64,000 bases of DNA. It comes from Chlorobium phaeovibrioides (GTDB lineage: Bacteria > Bacteroidota > Chlorobiia > Chlorobiales > Chlorobiaceae). Position 1 is the first letter of the stretch, and the number at the start of each line of letters is the position of its first letter. The position numbers were made by a program, and so were the translations under genes. Shown here in pieces: positions 59,306 to 64,000 of the stretch. The stretch lies in NCBI RefSeq assembly GCF_003968655.1, contig NZ_RXYK01000009.1, positions 20,709 to 84,708 of the forward strand, in the 5' to 3' direction. The notes beneath the pieces were generated by a model that saw only the letters and a program-made list of their open reading frames with translations, had not been told where the DNA came from and did not search any database.

Positions 59306-59869
59306 ATGGTTAATGAATTCGAGCGGCTTGCGGCCGGCAAACTTCTGATAGCTTCAGCAAACCTCATGGAGGGAACCTTCAAGAGAACGGTTCTTTTGAT
59401 GTGTGAACACAGCAGTGAGGGTTCAGTTGCATTCATTCTCAACAGACCCATGGAGTTCAAGGTCAGTGAGGCCATTGCCGGATTTGGTGATGTTGAAGAG
59501 CCACTTCTCATGGGCGGTCCCGTTCAGGCAGACAGGGTATACTTTATGCACACGCGTGGAGATCTTGTTGAGGCCTCTGAAGAGATTCTTCCGGGACTTT
59601 TCTGGGGGGGAGAGCAGGAAGAACTGAGTTACCTGCTCAACACCGGCGTTCTACCACCTTCGGAGGTGCGCTTTTTTCTCGGCTATTCCGGTTGGAACGC
59701 AGGCCAGCTTGAGGAAGAGTTTGAAGTTGGCTCCTGGTACACCACCGACGCAACCCGCGAGCTTGTTTTCAGCGACGCCTATGAATGGATGTGGAGCAGG
59801 ACCGTGCGCTCCAAGGGAGGAGAGTACCAGCTCATAGCCAATTCACCCGAACTGCCGGGTTTGAACTGA
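59306..59869 (+). CDS. YqgE/AlgH family protein (UPF0301)
   Basis: A 187-residue protein with the family marks GKLLIASANLMEGTFKRTVL then LMCEHSSEGS, AFILNRPM, LLMGGPVQADRVYFMHTR and FLGYSGWNAGQLEEEFEVGS. The structural fold is known, but the function is not. It lies 9 bp after bcp and converges with a possible 29-residue gene. Confidence 0.88.
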   Translation: MVNEFERLAAGKLLIASANLMEGTFKRTVLLMCEHSSEGSVAFILNRPMEFKVSEAIAGFGDVEEPLLMGGPVQADRVYFMHTRGDLVEASEEILPGLFWGGEQEELSYLLNTGVLPPSEVRFFLGYSGWNAGQLEEEFEVGSWYTTDATRELVFSDAYEWMWSRTVRSKGGEYQLIANSPELPGLN

Positions 59870-59877
59870 TCTCTTTT

Positions 59878-59967
59878 TCAGCCAATCACCATCAGCAGGA
59901 CGATAAGCGCAAGCCATGAAATGACGCCCCATATGAGGACTTTTCTGGTACTGAGGTTTTTCAGCAT
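59878..59967 (-). CDS. Possible 29-residue membrane peptide
   Basis: ATG to TGA on the minus strand encodes a 29-residue peptide: a short basic head (MLKNLSTRKV) and a single hydrophobic span (LIWGVISWLALIVLLMVIG) with a Gly end. That is the layout of many real small single-pass membrane proteins. The stop lies 9 bp beyond the yqgE stop, tail to tail. There is no good ribosome-binding site, which is the main argument against it. Confidence 0.45.
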   Translation of the reverse strand: MLKNLSTRKVLIWGVISWLALIVLLMVIG

Positions 59968-59993
59968 GGGGAACGGTTCAATAATGAATGTTG

Positions 59994-60022
59994 TTGTTCT
60001 TTACTGTTGAAAAGTATATATA
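59994..60022 (+). promoter_or_regulatory. ssrA: Putative tmRNA promoter
   Basis: TTGTTC and TATATA separated by 17 bp; transcription would begin near 60030, about 30 nt before the mature tmRNA. Confidence 0.45.
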
Positions 60023-60060
60023 CAATTGCATTGAGGCAACAAAGGTTCTTTGATTTTACT

Positions 60061-60461
60061 GGGGATGACAGGCTTTCGACAGGGCAGGTGTGAGATATGA
60101 TTGCACTCCGAGTTTCAGCATGGATGGACTCGTTAAAGAAGTCTATGCAAACAATAGATGCAGACGATTATTCGTATGCAATGGCTGCCTGATTAGCACA
60201 AGTTAATTAATCAGCCATCGTCCTGAGGCGGATGCGCTTACTCAAAAACCGCAGGATGGCATAATTCGCGCTTGAGCTTCGGTTCGCGCAAGTAAGCCCC
60301 GTCTGCTTTCGCCCGAAGGGGCAGGCGGGTATTCATTCGGGCTAGTGGCACGGCCTTTACCGGTGCAGTTCCGGACCACGAAACCATGAGCACCGGAGAT
60401 GAGTGTGGTGATTGTATCAAGCATTGTTCTGGACCCGGGTTCGACTCCCGGCATCTCCACC
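60061..60461 (+). ncRNA. ssrA: tmRNA (transfer-messenger RNA)
   Basis: The RNA that rescues stalled ribosomes. The 5' end GGGGATGACAGGCTTTCGAC pairs with the 3' end GCATCTCCACC to form the acceptor stem; the T-arm is GGACCCGGGTTCGACTCCCG. The tag ORF at 60160-60192 reads ADDYSYAMAA then TGA, the tag sequence known for Chlorobium. The segment after it holds pseudoknot-like GC-rich stems. The CCA end is only partly encoded (CC then C). Minus-strand open frames here are not genes. Confidence 0.96.
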
Positions 60462-60491
60462 CGTTACATGTCCCTGGCTTTACCGACAAAC

Positions 60492-60530
60492 CCCCAAGAC
60501 ACCTTATTTAATAGGCGTCTTGGGGTTTTT
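60492..60530 (+). terminator. tmRNA terminator
   Basis: CCCCAAGAC / GTCTTGGGG stem followed by TTTTT, 30 bp beyond the tmRNA end. It is still intact host sequence, and the accessory remnant begins after it. Confidence 0.85.
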
Positions 60531-60589
60531 CTCGTTCCTGCTCTTTCCTCCGTGTGCCACCTTTTCTCTTCGTGTGAAGTACTCCCCAT

Positions 60590-61405
60590 CTATAGGGCAG
60601 CTATCGAGAGAAAATAAGTTTGCGATGCGCCCCAAATCTTCCAGTTCCGCCGCTGAAAGGTAGTTCTTTGCCACACGACATCGCTTTTCAGAATCTTGCC
60701 GGCGGGGGCTTTGGCCCTGGTGGTCAAGCCCATCCGTTCTTTCGTGTGGTCTGCCCGCCTGAAGATCAACTCGGCAGCGGTATGACCGTGAACGGCGTAA
60801 TGCATCTTATTCTGCACCTTGGCAAAAAACTCCTGAGTGATCGATGCGTCCTTGTCGTAATCCATCGCTGTAGCATAGATGTCGGCGATCTTTTGATAAA
60901 AACGCCGTTCGGACAGGCGGATTTCCCGGATTTCCTCCAACAGGCGTTCAAAGTAGTCCTCATCAAGGAATGCCCCGTTTTCCATGCGCTTCCGATCCAT
61001 CACATAGCCCCGGAGCGTATAGTCCCGCAAAACCCCCGTGGCCCACTGCCGGAAGGCCGTAGCGCGATTGGAGTTCACCCGGTAGCCCACCGCGATGATC
61101 GCATCCAGATTGTAGTGCAGGATATTGCGCTGAACCTGGCGTTTCCCTTCGGTTTGAACTGCTAAGAAATCCTTAGCAGTTGCATCCTCGGTCAGTTCGT
61201 GTTCGGCGTAAATGTTCTTCAGGTGCATCAACACGTTTTCCGGCGTTGTCTCAAAAAGAAACCCCATGTTTTTCTGCGACAGCCAGATCGTCGCGTCCTG
61301 CACCCGCACCTCCACCCCGTCGCCGCCGGTCTGATAAGCAAAGGTCAAAAACTCCGCCGTGCTGTTGCGGAGGCGCACGCTGTTCGGTGATTTTTTTTTC
61401 GGCAT
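60590..61405 (-). pseudogene. Frameshifted, truncated RhuM-family protein
   Basis: The first 240 or so codons give a clear RhuM product: VEVRVQDATIWLSQKNMGFL, QRNILHYNLDAIIAVGYRVN, FRQWATGVLRDYTLRGYVMD and KMHYAVHGHTAAELIFRRAD. After KILKSDV the frame breaks near 60671-60680. In the other frame the protein continues as VAKNYLSAAELEDLGRIANL then F, the expected family sequence, so one base was lost. Even in that frame homology ends near 60600, at the junction with tmRNA-side DNA. RhuM genes occur inside restriction-modification loci; their role is unclear. AGAGGGA precedes the start. Confidence 0.85.
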
Positions 61406-61452
61406 GGGCAGTCCCTCTCTATGGCTTCAATTTCAGAATTTGCTCGATGGGC

Positions 61453-61603
61453 TTACTCATCTAAAAAACTCCCCTGTATCTCCATCGGGCGCATCACCGT
61501 TTCAATGTAATCGATCTCTTCCTTGGTGAGCTTGTACTTCTTATAGAGCTGTTCATCCGTCCACTCGTGATCCCATGATTGTTGAGGAACCCATGTATAC
61601 ATC
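61453..61603 (-). pseudogene. C-terminal remnant of a DNA methyltransferase/restriction enzyme
   Basis: About 47 codons remain: PQQSWDHEWTDEQLYKKYKL then TKEEIDYIETVMRPME and GSFLDE at the stop. WTDEQLYKKYxLTxEEIxxIExxxRPM is a recurrent C terminus in adenine-specific methyltransferases and related restriction enzymes. The rest is cut off by the IS21-type end at 61604. The stop overlaps a 13-codon ORF that runs up to the rhuM ribosome site, suggesting the three were once a coupled operon. Confidence 0.6.
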
Positions 61604-61609
61604 TGTAAT

Positions 61610-61651
61610 CGGAAATTAACAATCCCCATTTTTCGGAAAATAAGATTCCCC
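61610..61651. repeat. Subterminal direct repeats of the IS21 element
   Basis: Two 18-bp copies, CGGAAATTAACAATCCCC (61610-61627) and CGGAAAATAAGATTCCCC (61634-61651), identical at 15 of 18 positions. Multiple end repeats of this kind bind the IS21 transposase. Confidence 0.75.
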
Positions 61652-61718
61652 GGGTTGGCGTAAAAAAACACCCATAGCCCTATGTTTGAAGGTTCCACCC
61701 AATCAAACAGGAAGAGCT

Positions 61719-62020
61719 ATGGAATCACAGTTAAAGCGCTTAACCATGTACAATAAAGTTAAGAATCTTTTCGAAAAAGGGTTGCGTATCAATCAGATCA
61801 GCCGCAGCACCGGTCTTGATCGCAAAACGGTGCGCAAGTACCTTCAAATGAACAGCCAGGAGTTCCAGGATCATCTCTCCAGTATGACTTGTCGTCACCG
61901 GAAGCTGGAAGACTACGAGGAGTTTTTCCGGGGTCGTATCAGGCAGTGCCCGGACTGCAGCGCGGCACAGGTCGAAGACTGGTTGAAAGAGCAGTACCCG
62001 GATCTGGATGACATCTCCAC
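61719..62020 (+). pseudogene. istA: Truncated IstA transposase
   Basis: The N-terminal 100 or so residues of an IS21 Ist[21 protein letters not shown], then [15 protein letters not shown] (HTH), and [18 protein letters not shown]. Homology stops there, before the DDE catalytic domain; the frame then runs into unrelated sequence and a terminator. AGGAAGAG precedes the start. It cannot be active. Confidence 0.8.
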
Positions 62021-62033
62021 CATTTTGAAAATG

Positions 62034-62081
62034 AAAACCCGTCTCTCCAGAGTGATTCTCTGGTTAGGCGGGTTTTCTTTT
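62034..62081 (+). terminator. Intrinsic terminator after the IS remnant
   Basis: AAAACCCG / CGGGTTTT outer stem with inner pairing (CCAGAG / CTCTGG), then CTTTTT. Its origin is unknown; it insulates the fic gene from the istA remnant. Confidence 0.8.
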
Positions 62082-62221
62082 TCCCCTTGTTTTTAAAGGG
62101 TTTCGGCTGTTTTGACATCGTTCCGGAACCTCTCTCCAGCCACCTGATTCTCTCCATTCTCCCCACCTTTATTCTACATCTTTTTTCAACCCGAGTCTGA
62201 AGAGCATTCCTGAACACGGCC

Positions 62222-62250
62222 TTGACAGTTTTGCGCCATAGTGTTATTTT
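62222..62250 (+). promoter_or_regulatory. Promoter of the fic gene
   Basis: TTGACA and TATTTT with 17 bp between, ending 57 bp before the fic start. Apart from this and the terminator the 210-bp spacer shows nothing. Confidence 0.5.
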
Positions 62251-62307
62251 GCTTTACGCTATAAATTGAAATAAAAAAACTGTTAATTCAAAAAGTGAAA
62301 TAAGAGC

Positions 62308-63474
62308 ATGAACCGGAATCTACAAGGCCATTACATAACCATTTCGACCGTCGGGGAAAAGGCGAAAGCCTTTGTTCCCGCACCGTTACCACCTACGCCG
62401 CCAATTGAGTGGTCATCAGAACTTCGGGAAAAGTTTGATCAGGCATTGTTGGCTCTTGGTCGTCTGGACAGCGTTTCGGTATTGCTGCCGGACACTTCGC
62501 TCTTCCTTTACATGTATGTGCGCAAAGAAGCGGTGCTTTCCTCAATGATCGAGGGAACTCAGTCCTCCCTTTCTGATCTGCTGCTGTTTGAATTTGAACA
62601 TCAACCCGGAGTGCCGCTTGATGATGTGCAGGAGGTTAGCAATTATGTAGCAGCGTTGAATCATGGTTTGAACCGGTTGAATGAGGATTTTCCGCTTTCA
62701 CTTCGCTTGCTGAAAGAGATTCACAGCGTGCTGCTCTCAACGGGTCGCGGCAAGGAATGTGATCCGGGGGAGTTTCGCAGAAGCCAGAACTGGATTGGTG
62801 GCAGCCGTCCCGGTATGGCGGCGTTCGTCCCTCCGCCTCCGGAAAATGTTCAGGAGTGCATGGGCAAGCTGGAGCTGTTTTTACACGACCAGCCGGAAAA
62901 GACCTCGGTTCTGATCAAAGCGGCGCTGGCGCATGTGCAATTTGAAACGATCCACCCGTTTCTCGATGGCAACGGGCGTCTTGGTCGTCTGGTCATTACC
63001 TTGCTGCTTTGTTCTGAGAAGGTATTGAAGGAACCGATGCTCTACCTGAGTTTATATTTCAAGACTCATCGGCAACGGTACTACGAACTGCTGAATGAAG
63101 TACGCCTGACCGGCGACTGGGAAGCATGGCTGCATTTCTTTGCCGATGCAGTGATTCACACCGCGACACAGGCTGTGGATACAGCTCAACAATTGATGAA
63201 GCTTTCTGCCGAGGATGGTCAGCGTATCAACAGGCTGAAGCGTATTTCCGGCTCGGCACACCTGATTCACAAAGCGATGCTGGAACGACCGATGGCTTCG
63301 CCAAACTGGATACAGGAAAAGACCCGGCTCTCACCGGCAACTGTCAATGCGTGCCTGCGTGAATTGGAGCAGCTTGGCATTGTCAAAGAGGTGACCGGGC
63401 AGAAGAGAAACCGCATCTATTCCTATGTGGAATACATCCGAATTATGAATGAAGGCACCGAGCTGCCACGCTGA
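62308..63474 (+). CDS. Fic-domain AMPylase, class II
   Basis: A 388-residue protein. The N-terminal Fic_N domain carries the inhibitory helix SSMIEGTQSSLSDLLL, whose S-x3-E-G pattern marks class II Fic proteins that block their own active site. The catalytic loop is HPFLDGNGRLGR (HxFxx GNGRxxR), complete with catalytic His and phosphate-binding GNGR. A C-terminal winged helix (WIQEKTRLSPATVNACLREL, EQLGIVKEVT) suggests DNA binding or autoregulation. It transfers AMP to a protein target in known members; the target here is unknown. The gene is intact and sits in the accessory patch. Confidence 0.92.
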   Translation: MNRNLQGHYITISTVGEKAKAFVPAPLPPTPPIEWSSELREKFDQALLALGRLDSVSVLLPDTSLFLYMYVRKEAVLSSMIEGTQSSLSDLLLFEFEHQPGVPLDDVQEVSNYVAALNHGLNRLNEDFPLSLRLLKEIHSVLLSTGRGKECDPGEFRRSQNWIGGSRPGMAAFVPPPPENVQECMGKLELFLHDQPEKTSVLIKAALAHVQFETIHPFLDGNGRLGRLVITLLLCSEKVLKEPMLYLSLYFKTHRQRYYELLNEVRLTGDWEAWLHFFADAVIHTATQAVDTAQQLMKLSAEDGQRINRLKRISGSAHLIHKAMLERPMASPNWIQEKTRLSPATVNACLRELEQLGIVKEVTGQKRNRIYSYVEYIRIMNEGTELPR

Positions 63475-63740
63475 TCAGATGTGGTTTTGATCAGGGGGAG
63501 AGATAACCGGAAGGGTGCAGATACAGTGGGGGAACCAGCGCCATCGTTCAAAAAGCTGCATATCGGTTGCCATTGCTGATACTACGCACCAGGGCCTGCC
63601 ATGAAGCCGCAGGAGCTCCGCTGGCTTGCATCCCTGAACCGAAGCAATTGTTACATTCTTGCAAGATCAGCAGATGGTGTTGAACGGGAGCGGTATCTTA
63701 TTTTTTTCAAAATTTCCTTGAAACCAACCTACCGACGAGC
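63475..63740. other. Spacer between fic and arsC-like gene
   Basis: About 265 bp with no gene I can support. An open frame from 63601 lies in a different phase from the arsC-like gene, lacks a ribosome site and resembles no family. No repeats of the tmRNA 3' end were found here. Confidence 0.5.
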
Positions 63741-64000
63741 ATGGACAAGAAGAAGACCGTTCTCATCCTTTGCACTGAAAACACTGCCCGCAGCCAGATG
63801 GCTGAAGGGCTCCTCCGCAACATGGCAGGAGACCGTTTCGAGGTCCTCAGTGCCGGCACCCAGCCCGCCGATGCCGTTCATCCTCTTGCCTTCAAAGCCA
63901 TGCAGGAAATCGGGATCGACATTAGCGGCCAGCACCCGAAAGACATAGCGACCTACCTCGGCAAGACCTTCGTACACTACCTCTTAATCGTCTGCAGCAA
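63741..64000 (+). CDS. ArsC/low-molecular-weight tyrosine phosphatase family protein, N-terminal part
   Basis: The first 86 codons of a gene cut by the window end. The P-loop LILCTENTARSQMAEGLLR has the C-x5-R-S motif of the family. It is followed by FEVLSAGTQPADAVHPLAFK and AMQEIGIDISGQHPKDIATY, typical of thioredoxin-linked arsenate reductase ArsC. A protein tyrosine phosphatase is the alternative. Glu replaces the more usual Gly or His after the CT of the P-loop. No ribosome site is obvious; the ATG follows GACGAGC. Confidence 0.8.
   Translation, partial: MDKKKTVLILCTENTARSQMAEGLLRNMAGDRFEVLSAGTQPADAVHPLAFKAMQEIGIDISGQHPKDIATYLGKTFVHYLLIVCS

Larger units (their letters stand above)
61604..62020 (+). 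mobile_element. IS21-family element, left-end remnant
   Basis: Begins with TGTAATCGGAAATTAAC, the TG terminus typical of IS21 elements, then two subterminal direct repeats, then istA. The element ends abruptly at about 62020. The rest of istA, all of istB and the right end are missing, so it is not mobile on its own. Confidence 0.75.

Noticed and set aside
60238..60617. Open reading frames on both strands over the tmRNA gene
   Set aside because: They lie across the structured tmRNA, and their products match no protein family; the RNA gene explains the conservation of the sequence.
61939..62217. Minus-strand open frame over the istA end and terminator
   Set aside because: Low-complexity basic product, overlaps a terminator and the coding remnant of istA.
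63601..63948. Open frame of 115 codons before the window end
   Set aside because: It overlaps the ArsC-like gene in another frame and gives an Arg/Ser/Pro-rich product without family features.
60462..64000. A second tmRNA 3'-end copy marking the far attachment site
   Set aside because: The T-arm and acceptor sequence are not repeated downstream in this window, so the far boundary of the island could not be set here.

Overview
The window reads as chromosome of a green sulfur bacterium (Chlorobi/Chlorobiota, Chlorobium-Chlorobaculum group). The evidence is two neighbouring [2Fe-2S] chlorosome-envelope proteins of the CsmI/CsmJ/CsmX type beside a CrtH-like carotenoid isomerase, a sepiapterin reductase of the Chlorobium kind, a tmRNA whose tag reads ADDYSYAMAA, a prenol kinase fusion suited to chlorophyll-tail salvage, and a citramalate synthase in the branched-chain amino acid operon. 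Genes are densely packed on both strands with many 1-40 bp overlaps. No CRISPR array, rRNA or tRNA was seen.

Layout. 0-5.6 kb: 3' end of B12-dependent ribonucleotide reductase, a DUF4293-pdxA-ftsE operon on the minus strand, then an oxidative-stress block (2-Cys Prx6-type peroxiredoxin, Dps-like thioferritin, rubrerythrin and a PerR/Fur regulator). 5.6-14.6 kb: an unusual LuxR-type coiled-coil regulator behind a striking dyad, waaA, a DEAD-box RNA helicase, a beta-CASP nuclease, xerD and rsmB. 14.6-21.1 kb: a SAM-I riboswitch with terminator ahead of metY-metX, then serS, yqeY, sepiapterin reductase, a cold-shock protein and radC. 21.2-32.4 kb: one minus-strand superoperon ilvD-ilvB-ilvN-ilvC-leuB-leuA-leuC-leuD-cimA, enough for valine, leucine and isoleucine apart from transamination, with isoleucine starting from pyruvate via citramalate. 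32.7-39.7 kb: a phytol kinase/phytyl-phosphate kinase fusion and a tolQ-tolR-tolA-tolB-pal-pal2-ybgF envelope cluster with two Pal lipoproteins. 39.7-45.6 kb: rodZ, an unknown 144-residue protein, dnaK, hsp20, an ArsR regulator and a SigR/RsrA-like sigma/anti-sigma pair. 45.7-49.8 kb: crtH, alanine dehydrogenase and the two chlorosome Fe-S proteins. 49.9-59.9 kb: mfd, a peptide ABC ATPase, phoB-phoR-mscS, a Nudix hydrolase, PrxQ/BCP, YqgE/AlgH and a possible 29-residue membrane peptide.

The last 4 kb differ. The tmRNA gene (about 60.06-60.46 kb) and its terminator are followed by a decayed accessory patch: a frameshifted, truncated rhuM, the last codons of a DNA methyltransferase/restriction enzyme, and the left end of an IS21-family element with its subterminal repeats and a truncated istA. 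An intact class II Fic gene with its own promoter follows. The window ends inside an ArsC/low-molecular-weight phosphatase gene. This looks like the scar of an element integrated at the tmRNA 3' end.

I did not find a clear multi-gene system that I could call new. The most promising leads are the LuxR-type regulator with its dyad and a shared decamer upstream of the peroxiredoxin, the kinase fusion, the duplicated Pal, the 15-bp inverted repeat upstream of a chlorosome gene, and the 29-residue peptide.
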